This document shows positions 9,815 through 19,297 of a stretch of DNA of 64,000 nt, in pieces. The notes under the pieces are model-generated. The model did not search any database and was not told the DNA's origin. It saw nothing but the letters and a program-made list of their open reading frames with translations. The stretch is from the NCBI RefSeq assembly GCF_000259195.1, contig NZ_JH650765.1, positions 119,394 through 183,393 of the forward strand, given 5' to 3'. Made by a program: the position numbers and the translations under genes. This stretch comes from Pseudomonas donghuensis (lineage in GTDB: Bacteria; Pseudomonadota; Gammaproteobacteria; Pseudomonadales; Pseudomonadaceae). Each line of letters starts with the position of its first letter. Position 1 is the stretch's first letter.

Positions 9815-10994
9815 CATCTTGATCGTCGAGGACCACCCGTTCCAGCACATGTACCTGCAGCACCTGTTCAGCGAATTGGGCGATTTCCATTTCGAAGCGG
9901 CCCAGGACGGCAAGGAAGCGCTGGAACACCTGCAGCGGCGTGACTTCGACCTGGTGCTCACCGACCTGCTGATGCCGGGCATGGACGGCGTGCAATTCAT
10001 CCAGGGCCTGGCCAGGCTGCGCAGCAAGCCGGACCTGGCGATCATGAGCGCCGCCTCCAAGCGCATGCTGATGGCCGCAAGCCTGGTGGCCAAGAACCTC
10101 GGCGTAGAAGTGATCGGTTTGATCTCCAAGCCGGTCAAGCCGGCCGCCCTGCGCAACCTCACCGAACAGCTCGGCGGCAAGAACCGCAGTGCGCCGCAGG
10201 TACCGCCGGCAGTGGCGCAGTTCGACTACCAGGCGCTGATTCACGGCCTGAGCAACGGCCAGTTCCAGGCCTGGTTCCAGCCGAAAAAATCCCTCAGCAA
10301 TGGCCGCATCGTCGCCGCCGAAGCCCTGGTGCGCTGGATGCACCCCGAGCAAGGCGTGCTGTTGCCTGGCTCGTTCCTGCCGGCCTTCAAGACCTTCGAG
10401 CTGGAAGAGCGCCTGTTGTGGCTGATGCTCAAGCAGGCCATCCACGCCCAGGCGCGCTGGCGCCAGCAGGGTTACGACATTCCGGTATCGATCAACCTGC
10501 CAACCCACCTGCTCAACAGCCATGACCTGGCTGACCGCCTGCTGGAGTTCGTCCTGCATCACCAGGGCATCCCGGGCAAGATCTGCTTCGAGCTGATGGA
10601 GTGCTCGGTGCCCCAGGACATCAGCAACTTCTACGCCGGTGCCTGCCGCCTGCGCATCAAGGGCTTCGGCCTGTCGCAGGATGATTTCGGCAAGGGCTAC
10701 AGCTCGTACATGAACCTGGTCTCCACGCCCTTCACAGAACTGAAGATCGACCGCGCCCTGGTTCAGGGCTGCCATGAAAACGAAGGCATGACCTCGGCGC
10801 TGACCAGCATCGTCGCCCTGGGCCGCAAGCTGGGGCTGACCGTGGTTGCCGAAGGCGTCGAGACGCCCCAGGAGCTTGCCCTGTTGCGCAAGATCGACTG
10901 TACCCAGGCCCAGGGCTTTCTGATTTCACATGCGGTGTCGTCCGAGCAGTTCCAGCAACTGCTGAACCATGACGGGCCGGCAACCTTCTATTGA
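9801..10994 (+). CDS. rocR: RocR-type response regulator, c-di-GMP phosphodiesterase (EAL)
   Basis: 397-residue cytoplasmic enzyme that would hydrolyse cyclic di-GMP and oppose the DNA-binding regulator of the pathway. It has an N-terminal receiver with Asp55 (VLTDLLMPGMDG) and a C-terminal EAL domain starting ~residue 150. Catalytic residues look complete: EAL itself at Glu174 (AAEALVRW), the Asn of SINLPTHL, the Glu of CFELMECS, the DDFGKGYSS loop, the Lys of ELKIDRALV and the Glu of VVAEGVETP. Length and residue positions match P. aeruginosa RocR closely. It is translationally coupled to the first kinase by a 14-bp overlap. Confidence 0.92.
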   Translation: MKPYNILIVEDHPFQHMYLQHLFSELGDFHFEAAQDGKEALEHLQRRDFDLVLTDLLMPGMDGVQFIQGLARLRSKPDLAIMSAASKRMLMAASLVAKNLGVEVIGLISKPVKPAALRNLTEQLGGKNRSAPQVPPAVAQFDYQALIHGLSNGQFQAWFQPKKSLSNGRIVAAEALVRWMHPEQGVLLPGSFLPAFKTFELEERLLWLMLKQAIHAQARWRQQGYDIPVSINLPTHLLNSHDLADRLLEFVLHHQGIPGKICFELMECSVPQDISNFYAGACRLRIKGFGLSQDDFGKGYSSYMNLVSTPFTELKIDRALVQGCHENEGMTSALTSIVALGRKLGLTVVAEGVETPQELALLRKIDCTQAQGFLISHAVSSEQFQQLLNHDGPATFY

Positions 10995-11073
10995 TGTGCC
11001 GCGCAGCCTTTAATTGCCAGCAGAGGTAAACTCCATCCAGCCACCTACATTACCGTTATTGCGGAAGTTCCTG

Positions 11074-14000
11074 ATGAAGCACGACAACGCCCTGCTGGAC
11101 AAACTCACCCGCAGCTCGTTGCGCCTGAACAAAGGGATGATGGTGCTGCTCGGGCTGGCGTTGTTGTTGGTGGGCACCAGCTATTGGTCGTTTCAGCGCC
11201 TGGTCGAAGAGGAGCACGACACCGTGCGCTTTCATTTTGCCCGGCTGATGGAAAACATCCGCGAGCAGGAAGTGTTCTTGCGCAACCTGGCGCAACGCAG
11301 CCACCAGGGCGAGTTGCTCAAGGGCGAGAATGCCGAAGTTCGCTTGTTGAAAGCCTTGCCGGAAGAAGGCCCGAATATTTATCAGGGCCAGGCGTTTTCT
11401 TACTCCATGCCCTTCAGCGCAAAAATCGACCCGCAAAAAATCGCCGCCAGCGAACATGCCAAGATCTTTTCCCTCGGCGTGCACCTGGCGACGTTCTACA
11501 GTGCCTTCTGGTCGACTTCACATTACCAGTCGCCGCATGTATTTCTGTTCAACCAGCACGGCAACTTCGACATTACCGTGCCGGCCGCCGGCCATTCACG
11601 GACCAAGACCGTACCGCTCAATGAAACCTTCATCGACATGGTCAAGACCGTGGTCGACCGCCTGCCGCGCGATCATCAGTTGCTCAACGAGGGGGAGGTC
11701 TGCTGGCAGCATTATGGCCCGAGCGCCGAGAGCCCTGGCCCGGCGCGCCTGCTGGCGTATATCGGCATCGAGCTGGCCGCAGACGAGATACACATCAAAG
11801 GCGCCGACACCCAGGTGATGATCGCCAGCGTGCTAGACCTGTCCCAGGCCAATGATTATGAACGCACCATGGAATGGTCGATCTATGACCACTTCACCCT
11901 GGTGGCGCCTTCCGGCCAGGTGCTGATTGGATCGCTGTGGCCGCAATCGCCGCTGCATGAAGGGATCAACTTCAAGCCCGAAGGCCTGGTGTTCAAGCTG
12001 GTCAACCACGCGGGCCCGGGCTGGACCGCCATTTATGCCCTCAACTACAGCAGCTTTTTCCGCTATGCCCTGTGGCCACTGGCAAGCCTTGGTGCCTTGT
12101 TGTTCGGGGTCATCGCCATGGGCTGGGGTGCCAACCGCTGGTACCGCCGGCAAGTGATCCTGCCGGCCCGCCAGGCCCATGCCAGTATCGCCGAAAGCGA
12201 AGCCTTCAGCCGCGTGGTCATCGATACCGCGCCCACCGGATTATGCGTGGTGCGCCGCACCGATAACCAGGTACTGGTGGAAAACCAGCGTGCCCAGCAA
12301 TCGCCGGGCAGCGCCAAGCTGATCAATGCCCTGGAACACCGCCACGACCAGGGTGAAACGGGCGAAACCCACCTGGAAATCGACGGCCGTCACCTGCAGG
12401 TGGGCTTTGTCTCGACCCGCTACCAGGGCCAGGACGTACGCCTGTACGCCTTCAACGACATCACTCGGCACATCGAGGATGCCACCGCACTGGAAGAAGC
12501 CCGACGCGCCGCCGATGCCGCCAACGAAGCCAAGACCCTGTTCCTGGCGACCATGAGCCATGAAATCCGCACCCCGCTGTACGGCGTACTCGGGACCCTC
12601 GAACTGCTCGGCCTGACCCGCCTGGAGCCACGCCAGCAGGAATACCTGCAGACCATCCAGCGCTCCTCGGCGACCCTGTTCCAACTGATCAGCGACGTAC
12701 TTGACGTGTCGAAGATCGAGTCCGGGCAGATGGCCATCGAGGCCATCGAGTTCTGCCCCCTGGACCTGATCGAAGATACCCTGCACACCTATGCCGCCTT
12801 CGCCCAGCGCAAGGGCCTGCAGCTCTATGCCTGCACCGACGCCACCCTGCCCGAGCGCCTGCTGGGCGACCCGATGCGCATCCGCCAGATCCTCAACAAC
12901 CTGGTGAGCAATGCCATCAAGTTCACCGACACCGGGCGCGTGGTGTTGCGCACCCGGGTGCTGGCCCACGAAGACGCCAGTGTCAGCCTGGAGTGGCAGG
13001 TCACCGATACCGGCATCGGCATCTCCACGGCGCAGCAGGCCAAGCTGTTCGAGCTGTTCTATCAGGTCCAGGATGCCTGCAGCGAAGGCGGTGCCGGGCT
13101 GGGCCTGCCGATCTGCTGGTGGCTCAGCGAAATGATGGGCGGGCAGTTGAAAGTGGTCAGCGAACCCGGGTTGGGCAGCAGTTTTGCCCTGCGCATGAGC
13201 TTGCCGGTGCTGCCAGCCGAAGCGACCGCCAGTACGCCAGGCGTCACCTACACAGTGCCGGTATATGTGCGCGCGCCGGTACAGGAACTGGCGCAATCAT
13301 TGCTCGACTGGCTTGTCCGCCTGGGCGTCCCTGCCACGCTGGCGCCGCAGCCGCTGGAAGCCAAACATGCGCCGGCAATTCTGGTCGATGCACTGCCGGC
13401 CGCCGCCGAGCAGGCCTGGCCCGGGCCACGGGTGCTGTGCACTGCGGGCGGGCGCAACCCGCCTGAATACAGCGCGCAGGGCTGGGACGTCGACCTGCAC
13501 AGCGTGCGCGCAATCGCCGCGGCGGTCGCCCTGGCCCGGCAAGGCAAGCCGCTGGCTGAGCAGCAAACCCCGGAACAACCGGCCGACAACCTGCAACTGC
13601 GCATCCTGGTGGCCGAAGACAACCCGATCAACCAGGCCATCATCAAGGAGCAACTCGAGGCCCTGGGCTGCACCGCGGTGGTGGCCAGCAATGGTGAACA
13701 GGCGCTGCACCTGTGGCAACCCGAGGTCTTTGACCTGGTGCTGACTGACGTCAACATGCCCGTCATGAACGGCTATGAACTGGCCCGCACCCTGCGCGAG
13801 CATGACCCGCAATTGCCGATTGTCGGTGTTACCGCCAATGCCATGCGCGAAGAAGGCATGCGCTGCATTGCCGTGGGCATGAACGCCTGGATCGTCAAAC
13901 CGCTGAGCCTGCAAACCCTGCGCGGCCATCTGCTCAAGCTCTGTCGCCCGGCCTTGCACAGCGCCGCCGCGAGGGTCGAGCCGGATACCCTCACCGCCCC

Positions 14001-14304
14001 CGCAGCCGTCCAGGCCAGTGATAACCTGCAGCTTTCCGAGAAGATGCGCCCGCTGTTTATCAGCACCATGCGCGATGACTTGCAACTGATCCGCTGCGCG
14101 CTGGAACAAAGTGACGGTAGAATCGTTGCCCAAAGGCTGCACAGCATCGCCGGTGCCCTGGGCGCGGTACAGGCCATCAACCTGGCCGAACACTGCACGG
14201 CGCTGGAGTGTCAGCTGGCGGGCGGGGTGCTCGATGCATCCCTGAACCTGAAAGTGCAGCAGATACTGAGCCGACTTGCCGCTGTTGTGGATGCGCTCGA
14301 GTAA
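11074..14304 (+). CDS. Second RocS-type kinase, with receiver and Hpt domains
   Basis: 1076-residue unorthodox kinase. Transmembrane helices at ~22-41 and ~331-353 enclose a periplasmic domain unlike that of the first kinase. Then come a short PAS-like segment, HisKA with His496, HATPase (NNLVSNAIKF), receiver with Asp892 (LTDVNMPVMNGYELA) and a C-terminal Hpt with His1023 (RLHSIAGALGAV). The kinase cores of the two proteins are nearly identical, so they are duplicates with different sensors. Only this one has an Hpt, and it may pass phosphate to RocA on behalf of both. ATG 11074 has GGAAG upstream; a TTG at 11014 would add 20 residues and is less likely. Confidence 0.85.
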   Translation: MKHDNALLDKLTRSSLRLNKGMMVLLGLALLLVGTSYWSFQRLVEEEHDTVRFHFARLMENIREQEVFLRNLAQRSHQGELLKGENAEVRLLKALPEEGPNIYQGQAFSYSMPFSAKIDPQKIAASEHAKIFSLGVHLATFYSAFWSTSHYQSPHVFLFNQHGNFDITVPAAGHSRTKTVPLNETFIDMVKTVVDRLPRDHQLLNEGEVCWQHYGPSAESPGPARLLAYIGIELAADEIHIKGADTQVMIASVLDLSQANDYERTMEWSIYDHFTLVAPSGQVLIGSLWPQSPLHEGINFKPEGLVFKLVNHAGPGWTAIYALNYSSFFRYALWPLASLGALLFGVIAMGWGANRWYRRQVILPARQAHASIAESEAFSRVVIDTAPTGLCVVRRTDNQVLVENQRAQQSPGSAKLINALEHRHDQGETGETHLEIDGRHLQVGFVSTRYQGQDVRLYAFNDITRHIEDATALEEARRAADAANEAKTLFLATMSHEIRTPLYGVLGTLELLGLTRLEPRQQEYLQTIQRSSATLFQLISDVLDVSKIESGQMAIEAIEFCPLDLIEDTLHTYAAFAQRKGLQLYACTDATLPERLLGDPMRIRQILNNLVSNAIKFTDTGRVVLRTRVLAHEDASVSLEWQVTDTGIGISTAQQAKLFELFYQVQDACSEGGAGLGLPICWWLSEMMGGQLKVVSEPGLGSSFALRMSLPVLPAEATASTPGVTYTVPVYVRAPVQELAQSLLDWLVRLGVPATLAPQPLEAKHAPAILVDALPAAAEQAWPGPRVLCTAGGRNPPEYSAQGWDVDLHSVRAIAAAVALARQGKPLAEQQTPEQPADNLQLRILVAEDNPINQAIIKEQLEALGCTAVVASNGEQALHLWQPEVFDLVLTDVNMPVMNGYELARTLREHDPQLPIVGVTANAMREEGMRCIAVGMNAWIVKPLSLQTLRGHLLKLCRPALHSAAARVEPDTLTAPAAVQASDNLQLSEKMRPLFISTMRDDLQLIRCALEQSDGRIVAQRLHSIAGALGAVQAINLAEHCTALECQLAGGVLDASLNLKVQQILSRLAAVVDALE

Positions 14305-14375
14305 CAACAATCAGGCTTACCTGCGGCCGTATGGACACCCTCTAACCCTCTATACCGGTACTACGGACGGCCTTT

Positions 14376-15023
14376 ATGGACAAACTCAAAGTCATCATCG
14401 CGGACGATCACCCTATCGTGCTGCTTGGCGTGCGCGAACTGGTAGAACGTGACGAGCGTTTTTGCGTGGTCGGCGAGGCCGTGTGCTCGAAAGGGCTGAT
14501 CGAACTGCTTGAGCAACAACCGGTGGACCTGGTGATCACTGACTACAACATGCCGGCCGATTCACCTTACGGCGACGGCCTGAAGTTGGTCGATTACCTG
14601 AAACGGCACTTTCCGCAGTTGCAGGTGCTGATTCTGACGATGATCTCCAACCACCTGATTCTCACCCGCCTGCATGAGCTGGGCGTGGTCGGGGTAATCC
14701 AGAAGAGCCAGCTGCACACGGAAATCCAGCTGGCACTCAAGGCCGTTGCCCAACAGAGCCAGTATCGCAGCCTGGAGCCGGCGAAAACCTCGGTCATCGA
14801 AACCACGGCGGCGATCGAGGATCGGTTCGCCACCCTGTCACCCAAGGAGTTCGAAATACTGCGCCTGTTTGTCGCCGGTAAAAGTGTTAGCGATATTGCC
14901 CGCAGCCAGAACCGAAGTGCCAAAACCATCAGCGCGCAAAAGATTTCGGCCATGCGCAAACTGGAGGTTAATAGTGATCAGGATTTACTGACTTATTGTT
15001 TGGAGCGCAGCATCTTCAACTAA
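14376..15023 (+). CDS. rocA1: RocA/RcsB-type response regulator
   Basis: 215-residue DNA-binding regulator. The receiver has the acidic pair Asp10/Asp11 and phospho-acceptor Asp56 (LVITDYNMPAD). The insert PADSPYGDGLKLVDYLKRHF is the RcsB-type loop. The C-terminal LuxR/GerE helix-turn-helix is LSPKEFEILRLFVAGKSVSD and following. It lies after the two kinases and rocR and just before the major pilin gene, so it is the expected output of the relay. RcsB recognises boxes with TAAGAAT half-sites, and three such motifs occur in this locus. In P. aeruginosa RocA1 activates cup fimbrial genes; the same role here is inferred. Confidence 0.88.
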   Translation: MDKLKVIIADDHPIVLLGVRELVERDERFCVVGEAVCSKGLIELLEQQPVDLVITDYNMPADSPYGDGLKLVDYLKRHFPQLQVLILTMISNHLILTRLHELGVVGVIQKSQLHTEIQLALKAVAQQSQYRSLEPAKTSVIETTAAIEDRFATLSPKEFEILRLFVAGKSVSDIARSQNRSAKTISAQKISAMRKLEVNSDQDLLTYCLERSIFN

Positions 15024-15098
15024 CCGGTATGGCAACAACGTCATCCGTCGACAATGGCTTTGTTGCGCAAGTAGCCGCCACTTCTTCAGCACAGACCT

Positions 15099-15117
15099 TA
15101 TAAGAATCGTCTGATGT
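15099..15117 (+). promoter_or_regulatory. RcsB/RocA-box-like motif, copy 3
   Basis: TATAAGAATCGTCTGATGT, 77 bp upstream of the major pilin start. A possible -10 (TATTGT, 15138-15143) begins 20 bp after the motif, the same geometry as copy 2 before the kinase operon. TAAGAAT is an exact RcsAB-type half-site. Confidence 0.6.
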
Positions 15118-15194
15118 TCGGCAAACACCCCGCGACCTATTGTGTATTGGCATTTTCATGCAGCACTTTCCAACCAATACAAATGGACATCACC

Positions 15195-15791
15195 ATGAAG
15201 AAGTTCTCACTGGCCCTTATCACCCTGTCCGTCATTGCCGCCTCCGGCAGTGCCCTGGCTGCCGATCCGACCCCTGTTCAAGGTGGCAGCGGCAAGATCA
15301 CCTTCACCGGCGTGATCAACAACGACGCCTGCTCGGTTGACGGCGCCAACGCCGACCGAGTGATTTCCGTCGATATGGGCACTGTGTCGATCAAGGACAT
15401 GGGCACCGCCGAAAGCCCATCCTCGGGCCGTGTGACCGGTAAAGATTTCAACCTCAACGTCAACTGCAACCTGGGCACCAAAGTCTCGATGATCTTTGAC
15501 GCTGCCAGCGGCGGTTCGGGCCTGGTCACCGGCAAGAAAGTCCTGGCCCTGACCAAAGGCACCGGCACTGCAGCCAACGTCGGTATCGCCCTGCTCGACA
15601 GCAACGGCGCGCTGATCGACCTGAGCTCGAAAACCACCGCCAAGATCCAGAGCGACATGCACGGTACCAGTGCTGCCGGTGGCGACGCGATCCTCAACTT
15701 CTCCGCCGCCTACGTCACCACTGGCGCAGCCGGCACCGCCACTGCCGGTCGCGGTGACGCCACCCTGCCGTTCATCCTGCAATACGAATAA
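15195..15791 (+). CDS. Major fimbrial subunit (CupC1-like pilin)
   Basis: 198-residue secreted pilin of a chaperone-usher fimbria. Signal peptide MKKFSLALITLSVIAASGSA with cleavage after ALA (residue 22). The mature part begins with the donor strand and GKITFTGVINNDACSV. Cys46 and Cys91 should form the fold's single disulfide, and the end FILQYE carries the penultimate Tyr read by the chaperone. An in-frame ATG 12 bp upstream (15183) exists, but neither start has a strong ribosome site; 15195 gives a clean signal peptide. The gene follows rocA and copy 3 of the box. A stem-loop after it may keep pilin levels above chaperone and usher. Confidence 0.88.
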   Translation: MKKFSLALITLSVIAASGSALAADPTPVQGGSGKITFTGVINNDACSVDGANADRVISVDMGTVSIKDMGTAESPSSGRVTGKDFNLNVNCNLGTKVSMIFDAASGGSGLVTGKKVLALTKGTGTAANVGIALLDSNGALIDLSSKTTAKIQSDMHGTSAAGGDAILNFSAAYVTTGAAGTATAGRGDATLPFILQYE

Positions 15792-15815
15792 CGCGTAGCG
15801 CCTGAACTGCTATGT

Positions 15816-15835
15816 GCGAGGCCGCCCGGCCTCGC
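15816..15835 (+). terminator. Stem-loop between pilin and chaperone genes
   Basis: Perfect 8-bp GC-rich stem (GCGAGGCC, loop GCCC, GGCCTCGC) 25 bp after the pilin stop. It has no T-run, so it is more likely a transcript-stabilising or attenuating element than a full terminator. The operon continues into the chaperone gene at 15879. Confidence 0.5.
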
Positions 15836-15878
15836 CATTGACGCTGAATCAAAAGCCCTGAATCAAACGGTACACACC

Positions 15879-16622
15879 ATGTTGCGTCGTTCTATTCCCG
15901 CATGCCTGGGGTTGCTCGGCATGCTCATGGCCGGCCAGGCCATGGCCAGTATTTCATTGAGTGCCACGCGTATTGTCTTTGATGGCAACCACAAGGAAGC
16001 CAACGTCACCGTGCGCAATGGCAACCAGGATGTGCTGATTCAATCCTGGGTCGACGACAACGATACCCAGCGCAGCGTGCCCTTTGCCGTCACCCCGCCA
16101 CTGGCACGGGTGTTCGCCCGTGAACAGCAATTGCTGCGGGTGTTGTACGAAGGCACGGGCATGCCCGCCGACAAAGAGTCGGTGGTCTGGCTCAACGTAC
16201 AGGAAATCCCTCAGGCTGCGGCGGCGGCCAACACCTTGCAGTTGGCTGTGCGCCAGCGCATCAAGATTTTCTTCCGCCCCGCCGGCTTGCCAGGCAATGC
16301 CCTGCTGGCGCCGACCGAACTGCAATGGCAACTGCTTCGCCAAAGCGGCAAGACCCTGTTGCAGGTCAATAATCCGAGCCTGTATCACGTGTCGATGGCG
16401 GATATAAAACTTGAGGCGGGCAAACACAGCGAGCTGGCCGTGGATTCGACCATGGTGGCGCCCGGTGAAGTAAAAACGTTCCCGGTTAAATCGCTAAGCG
16501 CCGACAACAACGTGCGCCTGATGTTCTCCAGCATCAATGACTACGGTGCGCAAAGTCAGTACACCGCGACACTGTCCAGCGGCCACGCCAGTACTGCTGC
16601 CGAAGCGCCGACGAAACAATAA
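15879..16622 (+). CDS. Periplasmic fimbrial chaperone (PapD/CupC2-like)
   Basis: 247 residues. It binds fimbrial subunits in the periplasm, completes their fold by donor-strand complementation and delivers them to the usher. A signal peptide is cut after AMA (residue 23). The first domain has the PapD-type edge strand SISLSATRIVFDGNHKEANV, and the G1-strand region with its conserved basic residues is visible as RQRIKIFFRPAGLPGN. The usual hydrophobic alternation and proline (VWLNVQEIP) precede it. It sits 87 bp after the pilin gene and the same distance before the usher, giving a three-gene pilin-chaperone-usher unit. Confidence 0.9.
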   Translation: MLRRSIPACLGLLGMLMAGQAMASISLSATRIVFDGNHKEANVTVRNGNQDVLIQSWVDDNDTQRSVPFAVTPPLARVFAREQQLLRVLYEGTGMPADKESVVWLNVQEIPQAAAAANTLQLAVRQRIKIFFRPAGLPGNALLAPTELQWQLLRQSGKTLLQVNNPSLYHVSMADIKLEAGKHSELAVDSTMVAPGEVKTFPVKSLSADNNVRLMFSSINDYGAQSQYTATLSSGHASTAAEAPTKQ

Positions 16623-16708
16623 CGATTGAGGCCAAGGCTTTAATCCTGCGCGTGATTGCGCCCCTCGCCGCGCCCAGTCGTCATTGACGATGATACAGGT
16701 TCCTTTGC

Positions 16709-19273
16709 ATGTCTTTTTCTTCCGGTAACAGGCCAACTCATTGCGCCGGCCAACGCCTGCGCGCCCACACTGCAACTGCCAGCCTGTTGAAGTTGAGCGC
16801 CCTGTCGCTGGCGGTAGTTGCCGCGCTGCCCGCCCTGGCCGAACAGCACGCCAGCGATGCGCAACAACTGGAAGCCTTCAACACCACCTTTTTGCAAGGC
16901 GCGCCGTCGTCGGTTGACCTGCAACTGTTGCTGTCGGCCAACAGCGTACTGCCGGGCAATTACCGGGTCGACCTGTACAGCAACGAAGTGCTGGTGGGCC
17001 GGCGTGACGTCGACTTCAACCGCAACCCAGCCACCGGCCGCGTCGAGCCCTGCCTGACCCTGGAACTGCTGCAACAGCTGGGCATCGACATGAACAAGCT
17101 GCAGGCCCAAGGCAAGTTCGACCCAAACGCCCCGCAAAGCTGCTACGACCTGCCCGCCATGATCGAACAGGCCAGCCTGCGCTATGACGCCGCCCGCCTG
17201 CAGTTGGCGGCCAGCGTACCGCAAGTGGCGATGCAGCGTGGTATTCGCGGTTACGTCGACCCCGCGTTGTGGGACGACGGCGTGCCTGCGGCGTTTATCA
17301 ACTACCAGTTCAACAGCAGCCGCAGCGCCGGCGAGACCGACACCCGCATCGCCAACAACCTGGGCCTGCGTAACGGCATCAACCTCGGTGCCTGGCGTTT
17401 TCGCAACGAGTCGAACTTCACCAGCAGCACCGGCCGCCCGAGCACCTTCAAGAGCAACCGCAGCTACCTGCAACATGACGTAACGGCGATCAAGGGCCAG
17501 TTCAGCGCCGGTGATATCTTCAGCGACACCGACCTGTTCGACAGCGTGCGCTACCGTGGCGTGAAGCTTGCGTCCGACGAAGGCATGCGCGCCGACAGCG
17601 AACGCGGCTACGCGCCGATCATCCGTGGCGTGGCGCAGACCAACGCCACCGTCGAGATCCGCCAGAACAATTACATCCTGTATACCGCCAGCGTGCCACC
17701 GGGGCCGTTCGAGATCAGCGATATCTACCCGTCCGGCTCCAACGGCGACCTGCAGATCACCATCATCGAAGCCGACGGTCGCCGCCGGGTGACCACCCAG
17801 GCGTTCTCCAGCCTGCCGATCATGGTCCGTGAAGGCCAGGTGAAATACAGCGTCTCGGCCGGCCAATACAACAGCAACACCGACGGCATGGCCACGCCGA
17901 ACATTCTCAGCAGCACCCTGGCCTACGGCATCAGCAGCAACCTCACCGGCATCATCGGTGTACAGGCCAGCGACAACTACAAGGCGCTGTCGCTGGGCGC
18001 CGGCAAGAACACTGCGCTGGGCGCCGTGTCATTCGACGTCACCCACTCGAGCAGCCGCGCACAGGGGCAAACCACCCAGGGTAATAGTGTGCGCGCCCTG
18101 TACGCCAAGACCTTCACCGGCACCGACACCAACTTCACGCTGGCCGCGTACCGCTACTCCACCGAAGGTTTCCGCACCCTGACCGACCACGTCCAGGACT
18201 TGAGCAGCGACCTCGAACGGCGCCCGGGTAACTCCAAGACCCGCACCGACCTGACCATCAACCAGAGCATGGGCCGCAACCGCGAACTGGGCAGCCTGTA
18301 CGTCAACGCCAGCGACCAGCGCTACTGGAACCGCGGCGGCTCGCAGAGCTTTTCGGCCGGCTACAGCAACAATTGGGGCGAAGCCAGCTACAACATCGGC
18401 GTCACCCGCAGCAAAGACCTGGGCGATGGTTTTGGCGGCTCAAGCAGCGATACCCAGCTCAACCTGTCAGTGTCCTTCCCACTGGGCAGCCGCGCCCGCG
18501 CGCCGCGTGCATTCATCACCACCAGCACGCAAAAAGGCGGCGACAGCACCCAGGTCGGCGTCAACGGCTACCTGTCCGAGACCAGCGACACGTTCTATTC
18601 GGTACAGGGCGGCAACAGCAGCTCCGGCGGCAACTCCGCGTCGGCCAACCTCAACACCCGCACCTCGGTGGCCGACATTACCCTGGGCTACAGCCAGGGC
18701 CGCGGCTACGACTCGCAGAACCTCAACGTTGCCGGATCCGTGGTCGCCCACGAAGGCGGCATCAACCTGGGCCAGACCGTCGGCGAAACCTTCGCCCTGG
18801 CCCAGGTGCCGGGGGTCAAAGGCGCCAAGATCAGCAGCTACAGCGGCGTCGAAACCGGGCGCAACGGCTACGCGGTGATCCCCAGCGCGCAACCTTACCG
18901 GGTCAACTGGATCAGCCTGGACACCCGCGAGCTGGGCGGTGACATCGAAATCGACAACGCCACCCAGCAACTGGTGCCACGCCGTGGCGCCGTGGTGGTG
19001 GCCCGCTACACCGGCAAGAGCGGGCGGCGGGTACAGTTCGAGCTGTTCGACGAACAGGGCGGGATGATCCCGTTCGGCGCTTCACTGGAAGATGCCAGCG
19101 GCAAACAACTGGCGATTTCCGACCCCAACGGCAAGGCGCTGGTACTACTGGAAGAAGACCAGGGCAGCCTGACAATCAAGTGGGGGGAGCGCCAGTGCAG
19201 CGCACCATACAACTTGCCTGAGCGCGACAAGGCGTTGAACTATGAGCGACAGCGCCTGGTGTGCCAGCCCTGA
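16709..19273 (+). CDS. Outer-membrane fimbrial usher (FimD/PapC family, CupC3-like)
   Basis: 854-residue outer-membrane pore that polymerises and exports the fimbria. A long signal sequence ends ALPALA (residue 44). The N-terminal chaperone-binding domain starts AFNTTFLQGAPSSVDLQLL and contains LPGNYRVDLYSNEVLVGRRD. The beta-barrel shows usher landmarks (SDEGMRADSERGYAPIIRGVA, then the plug region with PPGPFEISDIYPSGSNGDLQ). The C-terminal domains include GKALVLLEEDQGSLTIKWG and end near two cysteines that can pair. It is about the usual length. It is the last gene of the fimbrial unit and ends 24 bp before the stop of a convergent methyltransferase. Confidence 0.93.
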   Translation: MSFSSGNRPTHCAGQRLRAHTATASLLKLSALSLAVVAALPALAEQHASDAQQLEAFNTTFLQGAPSSVDLQLLLSANSVLPGNYRVDLYSNEVLVGRRDVDFNRNPATGRVEPCLTLELLQQLGIDMNKLQAQGKFDPNAPQSCYDLPAMIEQASLRYDAARLQLAASVPQVAMQRGIRGYVDPALWDDGVPAAFINYQFNSSRSAGETDTRIANNLGLRNGINLGAWRFRNESNFTSSTGRPSTFKSNRSYLQHDVTAIKGQFSAGDIFSDTDLFDSVRYRGVKLASDEGMRADSERGYAPIIRGVAQTNATVEIRQNNYILYTASVPPGPFEISDIYPSGSNGDLQITIIEADGRRRVTTQAFSSLPIMVREGQVKYSVSAGQYNSNTDGMATPNILSSTLAYGISSNLTGIIGVQASDNYKALSLGAGKNTALGAVSFDVTHSSSRAQGQTTQGNSVRALYAKTFTGTDTNFTLAAYRYSTEGFRTLTDHVQDLSSDLERRPGNSKTRTDLTINQSMGRNRELGSLYVNASDQRYWNRGGSQSFSAGYSNNWGEASYNIGVTRSKDLGDGFGGSSSDTQLNLSVSFPLGSRARAPRAFITTSTQKGGDSTQVGVNGYLSETSDTFYSVQGGNSSSGGNSASANLNTRTSVADITLGYSQGRGYDSQNLNVAGSVVAHEGGINLGQTVGETFALAQVPGVKGAKISSYSGVETGRNGYAVIPSAQPYRVNWISLDTRELGGDIEIDNATQQLVPRRGAVVVARYTGKSGRRVQFELFDEQGGMIPFGASLEDASGKQLAISDPNGKALVLLEEDQGSLTIKWGERQCSAPYNLPERDKALNYERQRLVCQP

Positions 19274-19297
19274 GCACGGCACACCCGCCTGGATCGA

